Source of the DNA: Bacteroidota bacterium
GTDB lineage: Bacteria; Bacteroidota; Bacteroidia; AKYH767-A; 2013-40CM-41-45
Direction: 5' to 3'
DNA: 64,000 nucleotides
Assembly (NCBI GenBank): GCA_016711505.1
Contig: JADJSV010000002.1
Span: 1-64,000 of the forward strand
The notes below the pieces were generated by a model. The model saw nothing but the letters and a program-made list of their open reading frames with translations, did not search any database and was not told the DNA's origin. Below, in pieces: positions 38,566-48,353 of the stretch (position 1 is the first letter of the stretch; each line of letters opens with the position of its first letter). The position numbers and the translations under genes were made by a program.

Positions 38566-39385
38566 ATGGATAAATGCAAGTTATTCGAATACATTTCCGA
38601 AGAAGTATGGAACATCATTTCTGAAAATCATGAACAAGGGAATAGATTGGATGAAAGAGGTATTACAAGCCTAAATATTATTGGTGAAATTCAGTCTATT
38701 ATTCGAAGTCAAAAATATTTTCTGTATTTGCACAAAAATCAATAAAGGAGACTAAAAGAGGGGGGTGATCTTGAGCTATATGTCGAAAAAGTCATAACCA
38801 ATTTCATAGAATTCTTCTTCAGTCAAAAATAATGGAGATTAATAGGGACTTTTAAAAAGTTGAATAAGGAATCAGGCCGATCGGGAATAAAACAGTATGA
38901 TACACTTTCTTCTTATGCGAAAGAAATTAATTCAAAAGCATTGTATTTAATGTATAATGGTTATCATGGATTTAAGTGTAGCGAAACGGATTGTGCTGGA
39001 AATCATGACGAAAAGCAATATGGTTGTGCTATTCTAGAGGTGAATTATATTAAAACTCATTGTGAAAAAATATAAACGGTGTATTAGGAAATGAAAATTG
39101 CCCAAAACCGTATGGCAAACCTTGAGATTTTTAACCTGTTGTATTGATAATGGAATGGAAGAATTTAAGCTATATAGAAAGGATGAAATAGATATGGATC
39201 CTTTCTTTAAAAAATTATTTGCACCAGAAGATATAATTAGTTATGCAACTCCGCAGCAATTCGGTAATAATATCAGAACTATAGAAAATAATAGCATCCA
39301 AAAAAAAGGGATGGAATCCAGCTGGGAGAGTAATAATTAGTCAGAAAAAATGGAAATAAATCCTGATGGAACATTGGAAATATAA
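38566..39385 (+). pseudogene. DUF6615-like protein, frameshifted
   Basis: Frames combined read KLFEYISEEVWNIISENHEQ, LDERGITSLNIIGEIQ, FAQKSIKETKRGGDLELYVE, a KIMEINRDFKKLNK stretch, KQYDTLSSYAKEINSKALYL with MYNGYHGF, KQYGCAILEVNYIKTH, KLYRKDEIDMDPFFKKLF and a final MEINPDGTLEI. The order T..ll.el, gaDlE.wv, Q.K.., QyD.L..yA....alyL.YN, YGCai...yi matches DUF6615, a family of unknown function that recurs in defence islands and in which the central part looks nuclease-like. Four or more indels break it. Confidence in the family is moderate. Confidence 0.5.
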
Positions 39386-39470
39386 CTACATGCAAGGCTG
39401 ATATTTAATTATACATAACCTTTAACCATACTTTGCAATTAAGCAAACGAAAATAATGCTTCTAACGCAT

Positions 39471-39503
39471 GCTTGGTGAAAGTTATGCATAAGTTTTCCA
39501 AGC
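39471..39503. repeat. hairpin downstream of the island genes
   Basis: GCTTGGTGAAA (39471-39481) pairs with TTTTCCAAGC (39494-39503) with one bulge, around an inner palindrome CTTATGCATAAG-like centre. It could end transcripts of the island cassette. Confidence 0.45.
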
Positions 39504-39557
39504 CTTTTGACATCAAGTGAATCAGTTATACGATACTCAATCGGGTAATTCGTACGA

Positions 39558-39785
39558 TTCAAGAGTACGACGTGCCCGGCACCAAGGCTAACCATTAATC
39601 GTTATTGTATTTACAGATTTCTAAAATTAATCGGTTTTCAACCACTGCCAATTTATTTAATCATGGAGAAAACAATCAGATGAAACACGACCTGGTGATT
39701 TTATATGGGTGTTTGCTACAAAAGAAAGAATGTACTATCTTCGATTCAGTGGAATAGGGTGCTCGGCAAAAAGGCTAAACGTTAT
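39558..39785. repeat. 26-bp degenerate direct repeat near the right island edge
   Basis: GTGCCCGGCACCAAGGCTAA at 39572 and GTGCTCGGCAAAAAGGCTAA at 39759 are the same motif with few differences, each followed by A/C, C/G and ATTA or GTTA. CGATTCA precedes both by a similar distance. They lie 187 bp apart in a stretch without genes, between the island and the next conserved gene. They may be remnants of recombination sites or of a duplicated end. Confidence 0.35.
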
Positions 39786-39835
39786 GTGGAATGCTTTCGC
39801 TTATTAGGTTACATTATTATTAAATTCAACGTAAA

Positions 39836-41202
39836 ATGAAAAATTATTTAATACTTCTTTTTCTCTTTGTGATTGGAAATGGAACAGCGCAGAATATTCA
39901 CATACCTGATACTAATTTTAAAGCAGCACTTGTTGGCGACTCTATTATTAACACCAATGGCGATGGGGAAATACAAACAACAGAGGCAAGTTTTTTTTCG
40001 GGTGGAATAAATGTAAGCAATAAAATGATTTCTGATTTAACCGGTATTGAAGAATTCACAAGGATTACCTTCTTAGATTGTTCATACAATGATCTTACGA
40101 GTTTAAATGTGACAGCAAATACCGCTCTTACCAGTTTGTTCTGTAATAATAATTATTTAACCAGTTTAAACGTAACAGCCAATACTGCTCTTGCTCAATT
40201 ATTCTGCTACGTTAATCAGCTAACAGGTCTGTATCTTCCTTCCGGTACAAATCTTACTGATTTACGATGTTCGGTCAATCAATTAACAAGTTTAGATCTT
40301 ACTGCTGATCCTGCTGTTACTTATTTAGATTGTTACAGCAATCAATTGACAAGTTTAAATCTTACTGCTAATACTGCTCTTACTTATTTAGATTGTTACA
40401 ACAATCAATTGAACAGCTTAAATCTTTTGGCTAACACGTCTCTTAGTCAATTATACTGCCCCTACAATCAATTAACGGATTTAAATCTTTCCAATAATAC
40501 TGCTCTTACTTTATTGTACTGTAATAATAATCAATTGATAAGCTTAGATGTTTCTCCCAACACCTCTCTTGAAAGGTTAGATTGTTACAACAATTATTTA
40601 ATGAATTTGAATCTTCCCGCAGGCACATCTCTTTTTACGTTGAATTGTTACAGTAACGAATTAACGACCTTGAATTTTTCAGCTAGTACTGGCCTTGCTT
40701 ATCTGAGCTGTTCACTAAATCAATTAACAAGTATTGATCTTTCTTCTAATACCGCACTTGTATCATTTGGATGCACCAATAATCTTTTAACAAGCTTGAA
40801 TATAAAGAATGGCCATAATACATCAATTGCAAATTTTGCTGTTTTTAACAATCCTTTTCTCAGATGCATTGAAGTCGATGACTCCGCATATTCAAATACA
40901 TCATCACATTGGTTTAAAGATGCCTTTGCAGTTTACAATACCAATTGTAGTACGGTAGGAATAGAAAGTAATTTGAGCTCTTCTTTTCAGGTTTATCCAA
41001 ACCCTTTTCAGAATCAAATAAAAATAAGTAACGCAGAAAAGGAGAGGCAATTCTTTATGACATTGCCGAGAAAGAAATTCTTCGTCAAGCTATATTTGGT
41101 GAACAAGCAGAACTCAATACAGTAATACTGTCTTCGGGTTTTTATATGCTTCACTACTCAGACGGAAAGACGACTGCTAACTTTAAAATGTCGAAACCGT
41201 AA
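39836..41202 (+). CDS. secreted leucine-rich-repeat protein with T9SS sorting domain, one frameshift
   Basis: A signal peptide ends GNGTAQ. An N-terminal cap follows (IHIPDTNFKAALV, then the EF-hand-like loop NTNGDGEIQTTEA), then about thirteen 21-residue repeats of the type LTSLNVTANTALTSLFCNNN between residues about 80 and 340. The C-terminus starts FQVYPNPFQNQIKIS, the opening of a type A T9SS sorting domain. The frame is lost near 41045, and the other frame finishes the domain (EAILYDIAEKEILRQ to FKMSKP, TAA at 41200-41202). The protein would pass the outer membrane by T9SS and be displayed or released. Binding partner unknown. It is a paralogue of the gene at 46109. Confidence 0.8.
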
Positions 41203-41536
41203 TCGGGAGAAGCACATTTGCGCTAATATTAGATTTCAAACATTTATCCATTGTCTTTCAGAGTTTATTAATAAATTTAAATCAATTTGTGGTTTTCGAT
41301 CAGCTTTAACTCAGCTCGAGAAACCAGGTGAAAAAGGATTTTTGATGATCTGTTGACCAATAAATGTGATTATAGAAGGATATGTTTGCGGACGGAAGGA
41401 TAAGTGGTAATTATTTTTGTACTTTCGATTTCGAAGTTATCAAGCAACATTCCTCTTAGGAAGCTTTACGGCAAAATGATGTTTTTATGGCGGAGCGATG
41501 TCTGATAACTTGGTCCAATAAAAAATAATATTTGGA
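41203..41536. other. intergenic region with possible promoter
   Basis: There is no gene. TATGTTTG at 41381-41388 fits the TAnnTTTG consensus, with a TTG at 41353 that is 25 nt away, longer than usual. It may drive the subtilase gene that starts 149 bp later. Confidence 0.35.
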
Positions 41537-43678
41537 ATGAAGCAAATAATTTTCCCCGTATGCATTTTTAGTTTTCATGTTGCAATTGCAAGGGATCTTC
41601 TTTTACATGATAAACTCACCTTTGAAATAGAGAAACTTATTCAATCTCCAGAAGATTCATCTCGCCTCGTCGACATACTCGTAAAAGGTGATTCGGAAGA
41701 GATAAAGTTTTTCATGGAATCTAATAATGGTATTTATAAATATACTGTAGGAAGAATATCTTCGGTCAGAATTCCGGTTTCTAAAATTACGGCACTCGCT
41801 TCTTTGTCATCAGTTGTCAAGCTGAACTATCATGATTTTGAAAAAGATTTTTTGTGCAACGATACTGCAAGAAGAAAAAACAATGTCGATCTGGTTCAGT
41901 CGGGACATTCTCCACTCGGACAAGCCTACACAGGTAAGAATGTGATCATCGGACTCTACGAGCCACTCGACAGGCATCATCCGGATTTTCAGGATAGTCT
42001 TGGACGAACGAGAATATTGTATTGCTGGGCGACGCGTGACAGTTCAGGAACTCCTCCGTCAGGTTTTGGATATGGAACGGAATATTCTTCTGCCGACATC
42101 GACAACGGCCTGGCTGATTCAACTCTTTCAGGAACTGATCATGGAACGGCGTGCGCAGGTGTTGCATGTGGTAATTCACGTGCGAACGGACTCAGCATGG
42201 GAATGGCACCGGATGCGAATATTATTGTAGCGACCAGTCTTGTGGATGGCCTTAAATATATTTTCGACAAAGCATCTTCGTTGGGAAAGCCTTGTGTGAT
42301 CAGTCTTTCTGTGGGGGCATGGAACTCGCCCTTCTCATATTTTGAACAAGGTCTTTACATCGAAATTATGGACTCTTTGGTTGTAGCTCAACCGGGAAGA
42401 TCAATTGTGGTGGCAAATGGAAACACGGGAAATGAATATATGCATTATCGTTATACTTCTACTTCGGATACGTTGGAGGCATTTTCAAGTGGAATGATAC
42501 TTTCCGGGGACACGGCTTTGCTCAAAGGTATCCGGTTTTCTTATTCCGCTTATAAAGATTCAATGACAAATCCTACGCCTTCATTCGTTACTCGCTTTAT
42601 GAGTTTTGATTCTTTGGTTAATGAAATTGATTTTATGCTTTGCGGAGATTCATCTCTTCCTTCTTCTACATGGAACCATAAAGTTATTGCAGGAAGATTG
42701 GTCGATCAAAATTTTGGAGTCATGTATATTTTCAAGCAGCATTTATATGGACCAATATATCCCGATCATTCCATGCCGAATTGTGATTCATTAGGAACAT
42801 ATTTCTGGAAATTGAAAGTTACCGGACAGGGTGAAGGAGATTTTATGCGCGTCCGTACAACAGACATTGTTCCATCAATACAACAGTATCCCGATCAACA
42901 ACATTACATGTTTCCTGACAACATGTGTAATCTGAATGGATATGCAGTCTCTGAAAAAGTGATCAGCGTCGGCTATGCGCAAAGCAGAGCATCTCATGTC
43001 GACTACTATGGAAATCTTGTCACTGATCCCAATGCTCATCCTGACGAGTTAACAACAAGTTCCGGTCATGGTCCTACTTTGAAGGGAGTATTAAAACCAG
43101 ATATCGTTGCTACTGCGAATTATGTAATGACTGCATTGCCAATATCGCGTCAGGCAGATGCAATTGCGAACTTTCCGTATTCTGTTGATCAGGGAGCTTT
43201 CCATACTAAAGAAGGAGGCTCATCAATGGCGGCTCCTCTTGTGGCCGGAGGTGTTGCTTTGTTCTTTGAAAAATATCCGAATGCCACTTGGCTCGATGTA
43301 AAAAATGCGATCATTAATTGTCCCAAACAAGATTCATTTACAGGAACAAATCTTCCGGATAATTTTTGGGGCTACGGAAAATTTAATGCTTTTGGATTGC
43401 TTACTAATTGCGCGCCTGATTATGTTTCTGAATTGCATCAATTTTTTTCTGAAGTATATCCTAATCCGTCTTCAGATAAAGTGCACTTCAGATTAACGAG
43501 AAAAGAAAACAAGATCGATCTTTTCGTTTTTTCTTCAGATGGAAAACTGGTGCGTAAAGTTAATTCAATGACGCCAACAAACGAATTAATTGTCGATGGT
43601 CTTAATCCCGGAATTTATTTTTATCGGATCAATATAGAAGAATCAGTTGAGTCCGGAAAATTTGTTTTGATAAACTAA
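41537..43678 (+). CDS. subtilisin-like (S8) serine protease with T9SS sorting domain
   Basis: A 713-residue secreted protease-like protein. A signal peptide spans about residues 1-19, and an N-terminal prodomain-like region follows to about 120. Catalytic His is H202 in GTDHGTACAGVACG, oxyanion Asn is N294 in VVANGNTGNE and catalytic Ser is S563 in EGGSSMAAPLVAGGV. The usual catalytic Asp (DTG or DSG) is not present: the equivalent stretch reads VIIGLYEPLDRHHPDF, with Y141-E142 in its place. A long insert separates N294 from S563. The C-terminal 75 residues (VYPNPSSDKVHFRL to GKFVLIN) are a T9SS sorting domain. It may be a weak, altered or inactive protease. The reading frame is intact. Confidence 0.85.
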   Translation: MKQIIFPVCIFSFHVAIARDLLLHDKLTFEIEKLIQSPEDSSRLVDILVKGDSEEIKFFMESNNGIYKYTVGRISSVRIPVSKITALASLSSVVKLNYHDFEKDFLCNDTARRKNNVDLVQSGHSPLGQAYTGKNVIIGLYEPLDRHHPDFQDSLGRTRILYCWATRDSSGTPPSGFGYGTEYSSADIDNGLADSTLSGTDHGTACAGVACGNSRANGLSMGMAPDANIIVATSLVDGLKYIFDKASSLGKPCVISLSVGAWNSPFSYFEQGLYIEIMDSLVVAQPGRSIVVANGNTGNEYMHYRYTSTSDTLEAFSSGMILSGDTALLKGIRFSYSAYKDSMTNPTPSFVTRFMSFDSLVNEIDFMLCGDSSLPSSTWNHKVIAGRLVDQNFGVMYIFKQHLYGPIYPDHSMPNCDSLGTYFWKLKVTGQGEGDFMRVRTTDIVPSIQQYPDQQHYMFPDNMCNLNGYAVSEKVISVGYAQSRASHVDYYGNLVTDPNAHPDELTTSSGHGPTLKGVLKPDIVATANYVMTALPISRQADAIANFPYSVDQGAFHTKEGGSSMAAPLVAGGVALFFEKYPNATWLDVKNAIINCPKQDSFTGTNLPDNFWGYGKFNAFGLLTNCAPDYVSELHQFFSEVYPNPSSDKVHFRLTRKENKIDLFVFSSDGKLVRKVNSMTPTNELIVDGLNPGIYFYRINIEESVESGKFVLIN

Positions 43679-43983
43679 TTGCGCGCTCGGCGAATGTTGT
43701 ACGGAAATAAATACTGCATTTGAAAATTGGTGTAGACATCAAGCGTCATTCCGCCGCATCGCAGCATTGCAGTTGGGCGAATAAATAAAATCGCAATAAT
43801 TAGTACTAACTTCCGGACGGAATGACACATAATGGGACAATATTGAACTAATGTTCTAAATTTCCGCTTGAAATTCTCCCGATCGGAGAAGTTACAGGAA
43901 AACATGAAATAATTTCTCATAAACAACAGGCTATATTAGTTTTAGAGATAAAAGTAATTGTTTCCTTAAAAATTAAATTATCA
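43679..43983. other. intergenic region without evident features
   Basis: The 305-bp stretch between the subtilase gene and the next secreted protein contains no supported gene, hairpin or promoter. A minus-strand open frame here has no recognisable features. Confidence 0.4.
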
Positions 43984-44881
43984 ATGAATATAAAAAAGAT
44001 TCGGAGAGCAAGAATTTTTACGTTGATTATATTTTTTGTTTGTATGTTCTGTTGCAAGGTCACAGTTTTCTACATATCATAATTTCCCCGAACAATTTGC
44101 AGCATGGGGATATCTGGAATTTGGATCGTCGTCTCAATGCGTAAATAATGTTTGTGATACTGAATTGGTTTATCAGCAATCGTTTGATATTATGATTGCA
44201 GGGAATTCATACCATCAGCTGTTTAAAGATGGAATGTATATCGGCGGTCTTCGGGAAGATAGCAGTGCTAAGCGAATTTATTATTTTCCTTTTAATGATG
44301 TAACTGAATATCTTCTATATGATTTTAACGTATCAGTAGGAGATACCGTTCATACTTACACTATCATTTGCGGTGGTATTACCGCGACTGTCACTTCTAT
44401 CGATTCAACGAATCAGTTCTCTCCGGATTATCGGAAGTTCATCCATTTTCAAGCACCTGTTTCAGATTGGGTGGAAGGAATCGGTTGTGTGGGAGGACTT
44501 CTCGCTCCGGGATGCAATGGAGTTGATTTTAGCTGGGAATTGATCTGCTTTAAAGTGGATTCAAATTTAATTTTATCAGGAAGTACCCCCGCAGTTGATT
44601 GTGATATTATTAATTCGGTAAAGAACAATTCATCTGTACAGAATAAACTTTATCCAAGTATAATAGAAAGAGGGTCGCCAATGCATATTAGCATTAAAGA
44701 TCCTGATGGTGCTCAGCTGATAATATCTAATACGATCGGAAAGATTATAAAGCGGGAGAAATTGAAGTCAGCATTATCTGATATTTTAACAGATGACATT
44801 CCAACAGGAATATTTACAGTTACAATTGTATCTTCAAATGGAAGAATTAGTCTGGGAAAAGTTATAGTGGTTGAAAAATAA
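43984..44881 (+). CDS. secreted protein with T9SS-type C-terminus, frameshift in signal peptide
   Basis: From the ATG at 43984 the text is MNIKKIRRARIFTLIIF; removing one T from the run of six at 44032-44037 continues it as LFVCSVARSQFSTYHNFPEQ, a good signal peptide. The mature part (about 200 residues; DTELVYQQSFDIMIAGNSYH, GLREDSSAKRIYYFPFNDVT, VEGIGCVGGLLAPGCNGVD) is of a kind frequent in Bacteroidota exported proteins but of unknown role. The last 85 residues (LYPSIIERGSPMHISI to GKVIVVEK) resemble a T9SS sorting domain. As written, translation could only begin at a TTG at 44036. Confidence 0.65.
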
Positions 44882-44962
44882 ATTTAATATGCCATCGAAA
44901 ATTTGTTTCAATGATAAAATATTTTATCATGAATATTCGAAATGCAACAATAGATTAGGTCC

Positions 44963-45400
44963 TTAAGACTTATCTTCCCTCTCCACAAACTCCTTCAATC
45001 CACTCAATACTTTATCCCACCCTTTAACCGAGCGCTCATATCTTTCTTCTGCACCTTCGCCTTGTCCAACGTCATCGGAAATGGATAACCGGGTTTTGCC
45101 ATTTTCATATGTGAGTTGATCTGTGACCGTTGAAGTTGTAGGATGATCACCGTCTGAATTAATCAGATTATATTTTAATAATTTCTCCGGTTCAATCTCT
45201 AAAATGATTCCGTTCATTTCAATTTTTTTGACCAGCATGATCCTTCCTTCAAAAATTATCGGACTTCCTTTTTTCCAATCGGAATGCACTTCACAATTGA
45301 AAAAATATTCTTTGGTCTTTTCAGGATTCGTTAGTGCGTCCCACACTTCTGCAGGAGTAGCGTTTATTGTAATTTCTTTTTTTACGATGAAATCTTTCAT
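44963..45400 (-). CDS. SRPBCC-domain protein (AHSA1-like)
   Basis: A 145-residue START-like domain: ITINATPAEVWDALTNPEKT at the start, then the strands WKKGSPIIFEGR, GIILEIEPEKLLKYN and TRLSISDDVGQGEG, and a C-terminal helix GWDKVLSGLKEFVERED. AHSA1-like members bind hydrophobic ligands, but the ligand is unknown here. It is convergent with the T9SS protein upstream and divergent from the GNAT gene. Confidence 0.85.
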   Translation of the reverse strand: MKDFIVKKEITINATPAEVWDALTNPEKTKEYFFNCEVHSDWKKGSPIIFEGRIMLVKKIEMNGIILEIEPEKLLKYNLINSDGDHPTTSTVTDQLTYENGKTRLSISDDVGQGEGAEERYERSVKGWDKVLSGLKEFVEREDKS

Positions 45401-45480
45401 GCAGGTTTTTATATGTTATTTGGTAAAAAAAGATGCCATTCGCGTATTTTATTTATAACAAAAATCCTTTAAATTGTGCT

Positions 45481-45963
45481 ATGCAAATAAGAAATGCAAA
45501 CTTGAAAGATGTTGAATCAATTTTTATGATTGAAACAGCTTGTTTCCCTGCCAACCAGGCAGCTTCGTTGAATACTTTCTCCGAAAGACTAAAAGTCTAC
45601 CCGAATCATTTTTGGCTTATTGAAGATGGCGTACAAATTGTGGGATTTATAAATGGAATGGTAAGCGACAACGATATTATAAAGGATGAAATGTTCAAGT
45701 ATCCGGAATTGCACAATGAAGATGGAGCCTGGCAATCTGTTTTTGGACTGGCAGTTTTACCTGAGTTTCAAAATCGTGGGTTAGCGGGAAAATTGTTGGA
45801 GCATTTATTTGAGGTTTCAGCTCAAAATAAACGAAAAGGTGTTGTCCTGACTTGCGAGAAACATCTTATTTCATATTATGAGAAATTTGGATTTGTCAAT
45901 GCTGGATTGTCTGCATCTGTTCATGGGGGTGATGTTTTTTATGATATGAGAAAATTATTGTAA
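45481..45963 (+). CDS. GNAT-family N-acetyltransferase
   Basis: A 160-residue acetyltransferase; the ATG at 45481 (MQIRNANLKDVESIFMIE) fits the family better than the ATG 48 bp upstream. The acetyl-CoA loop is VLPEFQNRGLAGKLLEHL (Q/RxxGxA motif), followed by VVLTCEKHLISYYEKFGFVN. The start ETACFPANQAAS resembles the arylalkylamine acetyltransferase (AANAT) subgroup. The substrate is not known. Confidence 0.85.
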   Translation: MQIRNANLKDVESIFMIETACFPANQAASLNTFSERLKVYPNHFWLIEDGVQIVGFINGMVSDNDIIKDEMFKYPELHNEDGAWQSVFGLAVLPEFQNRGLAGKLLEHLFEVSAQNKRKGVVLTCEKHLISYYEKFGFVNAGLSASVHGGDVFYDMRKLL

Positions 45964-46108
45964 TGCCAGACAGGGTAATGATAAGAAGAAATTAACCAAG
46001 TACTTTGAAATTATGAGAATCGTTTGTTAACTTCGTTTAGCCTTATTCTGAATTTATCAATGAGCGGATTTATTCAAATAGGAATATACTGCTAAAACAT
46101 TTATTAAA

Positions 46109-47077
46109 ATGAAATATATTTTACAACTCTGCTTCCTACTCGCTTTTTCTCCGCTTTGTAACGCACAATACGTCACCATTCCGGACACTAATTTTTTAAA
46201 CAGGATTAATTTGTATGTGCCATCAGCAGTTGTGGGAAACACAATTGATACAACGGATGCGGCTCTTCTTTCGCTTCAGGTTATGAGTTTGCAAAATGCA
46301 GGTATCAGTGATATTACAGGAATAGAATATTTTCATGGCTTAATTGAATTAAATTGTCAGGACAATAATCTTACTTCTCTTCCGCGGAGATTGCCTGCTT
46401 TGCAAATATTGAATGTAGGCTATAATCCGATATCCGTAATCGATACATTGCCACTTACACTACGTAACTTTTATGCTGTAAATTGTGGATTGACGGAAAT
46501 TGCTTCATTTCCTGATTCAATTTCTGACCTGCTAATCGGAGTAAATAATCTGACTTCTCTACCGACCTTGCCACATTTTCTTTTCACCTTGGATTGTGGA
46601 GACAATTTGATTGACTCTTTGCCTGAACTTCCACCATTTATTCAGGTATTGGTTTGCACACGTAATCGTCCTCAGTGTTTGCCAACTTTACCGGACACTC
46701 TTCAGCAACTTTATGCCTACCAAACTGCAACTTGTTTACCTAACCTTCCCAGTCATTTGGGGTTATCGGATATCGGTTTTCAGGTTTGCGATAGTAATTT
46801 TGTTTGCCCCCCATTAACCAACAATTTTGCAAATCAAAAACAGAATTCTGAATTCGAAATATTCCCTAACCCTTCACAAGGTAATTTTACAATTAAAATG
46901 AATAGTGAAATGTTTGCAGGGAAAATGGAGTTATTTAGTTTATCGGGAGTAAAAGTATTTGAAACAACTATATTAAACACTCTGCAGTTTATAGACTATA
47001 AACTTTTACCGGGGGTTTATTTCATTCGAGTATTGGATGAAAAAAGGCAGTTGACTTCGAAATTAATTGTAAACTAG
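46109..47077 (+). CDS. secreted leucine-rich-repeat protein with T9SS sorting domain
   Basis: 322 residues. A signal peptide ends PLCNAQ, then the same IPDTNF cap as the protein at 39836, then a run of short leucine-rich repeats of the LPxLP type (NNLTSLPRRLPALQILNVGY, LTSLPTLPHFLFTLDCGDNL, IDSLPELPPFIQVLVCTRN). This short repeat differs from the 21-residue repeats of its paralogue. The C-terminal 75 residues (FEIFPNPSQGNFTIKM to TSKLIVN) are a T9SS sorting domain. The frame is intact. The next gene starts 1 bp after the stop, so the two are co-transcribed. Confidence 0.85.
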   Translation: MKYILQLCFLLAFSPLCNAQYVTIPDTNFLNRINLYVPSAVVGNTIDTTDAALLSLQVMSLQNAGISDITGIEYFHGLIELNCQDNNLTSLPRRLPALQILNVGYNPISVIDTLPLTLRNFYAVNCGLTEIASFPDSISDLLIGVNNLTSLPTLPHFLFTLDCGDNLIDSLPELPPFIQVLVCTRNRPQCLPTLPDTLQQLYAYQTATCLPNLPSHLGLSDIGFQVCDSNFVCPPLTNNFANQKQNSEFEIFPNPSQGNFTIKMNSEMFAGKMELFSLSGVKVFETTILNTLQFIDYKLLPGVYFIRVLDEKRQLTSKLIVN

Positions 47078-47078
47078 A

Positions 47079-47912
47079 ATGAAAGACCTATCGTTTATAA
47101 TAAAATATGGCCTGTTAATTTTGATTTGCCTGTCTGCTAAATCAACTCAAGCTCAATCCACAGGCTTACAATTAAAAAGCAAGCATGAATTAAACATCTC
47201 AATTTCATTCGGAGCAGCACTCCCTCTTGGTAAGTTTTCCGAATTTGTAGATCGTGATCAGTTTACATATCCTGCGAATATTATTGGTGGAGCAATGACT
47301 GGAACCAATGGTAAGATCGAAGGGCAATATTATTTCTCGGAGAAGATCGGATTTGTTTTAAGTGCAGGTAAAATTTCCAGTAAAATCAGGGCAGTTACAT
47401 ATGATCAGCTTTATCCCTGGAGAGGTCCGACTTTAGGTGGTGGTAGTTCTTCTGCATCGTTTGAATATAATTCCACAACTTGGAATGCTATGAATTTGCT
47501 TGCCGGTTTTACGACACGAATTAAATATGGAACTGCGAATATTGATCTGAAAATTTTAGCCGGATATCAGCAACTCAAGTCGCCTGAAATAGTGATCAAT
47601 GAAGAAATTAAATGGTGGATGGGTGGTGTTGGTAGCGGGATCAATACAATGAGATCTTTTCAGAAGGGACTAATTGCTGAGAATCTTGCTTTAAATGTAG
47701 GTGCTGATCTCAAAGTCCATGTATACAAGAAAGTTGAATTGATGCTCAGTTTTAATTATATACTTTCCTCGCCGCAATACAAAAGTCAGATCGTTTATAC
47801 GTATGACAAATACGAACCCAATCCGTCGCATTCAGAGACTTATGTTACTTCTGAGTTTCATAAAAGTGTTTCGTTTCTCTGTGTGAATTTTGGGGTGGGT
47901 TACAAATTGTAG
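47079..47912 (+). CDS. outer-membrane beta-barrel protein
   Basis: 277 residues with a signal peptide ending KSTQAQ, then alternating strands typical of an 8-10-stranded barrel (LNISISFGAALPLGKFSEFV, GQYYFSEKIGFVLSAGKISS, NIDLKILAGYQQLKSPEI, KVELMLSFNYILSS) and an aromatic C-terminal strand FLCVNFGVGYKL. Specific function unknown. The immediate pairing with the leucine-rich protein suggests the two act together at the cell surface. Confidence 0.8.
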   Translation: MKDLSFIIKYGLLILICLSAKSTQAQSTGLQLKSKHELNISISFGAALPLGKFSEFVDRDQFTYPANIIGGAMTGTNGKIEGQYYFSEKIGFVLSAGKISSKIRAVTYDQLYPWRGPTLGGGSSSASFEYNSTTWNAMNLLAGFTTRIKYGTANIDLKILAGYQQLKSPEIVINEEIKWWMGGVGSGINTMRSFQKGLIAENLALNVGADLKVHVYKKVELMLSFNYILSSPQYKSQIVYTYDKYEPNPSHSETYVTSEFHKSVSFLCVNFGVGYKL

Positions 47913-47936
47913 ACATAGGTTTGGACTGCATTTTAT

Positions 47937-48240
47937 TTCCCGCAGATTTGCGCAGAATACCCAGAATAACCGCAGAAAAATTCAGTTGGGGATATCAAGT
48001 AAAATTATCTCGCAGAGATCTCTGCGGATTTCTGCGTATTCTGCTGATTCTGCGGGAACTAATAAAGCGTAATTATTTCTCCCGCAGATCCCGCAGATAA
48101 AGGCGCAGATAAATACGCAGATCGTGTACGCCGAAATTTATGCAGATTGTTTTTCTTGTAATAGCATTGAATATATGAAACACAAGATCTGCGATTTTAT
48201 CTGCGCCTTATCTGCGGCAATCTGCGGGAAATAAACACAC
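47937..48240. repeat. CTGCGG-family repeat cluster
   Basis: Alternating CCCGCAGAT- and ATCTGCGGG-type blocks: a first pair at 47937-48060 (TTTCCCGCAGATTTGCGCAG against TTCTGCGGGAA) and a second at 48078-48235 (CCCGCAGATAAAGGCGCAGA against TCTGCGCCTTATCTGCGGCA). Each pair can form a long hairpin. It fills most of the 441-bp gap before the next gene. A separate AGTGGTCA/TGACCACT hairpin lies at 48301-48328. Confidence 0.75.
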
Positions 48241-48353
48241 AGTACTTTTATCTCGCAGATAAAACCGAACTTATTCCGTATTTTCGCATATCTAATTATC
48301 AGTGGTCATTTTCACTAAACTGACCACTACAATCCAAGACAAAATAATACCAA

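Noticed and set aside
39440..39790. Integron attC sites
   Set aside because: The TAAC/GTTA-like ends are present but no complementary 5' and 3' halves can be paired around a cassette, and no integrase is visible.
43675..43926. Minus-strand 83-residue open frame
   Set aside because: It overlaps the subtilase stop codon, has no start context and shows no recognisable motif.
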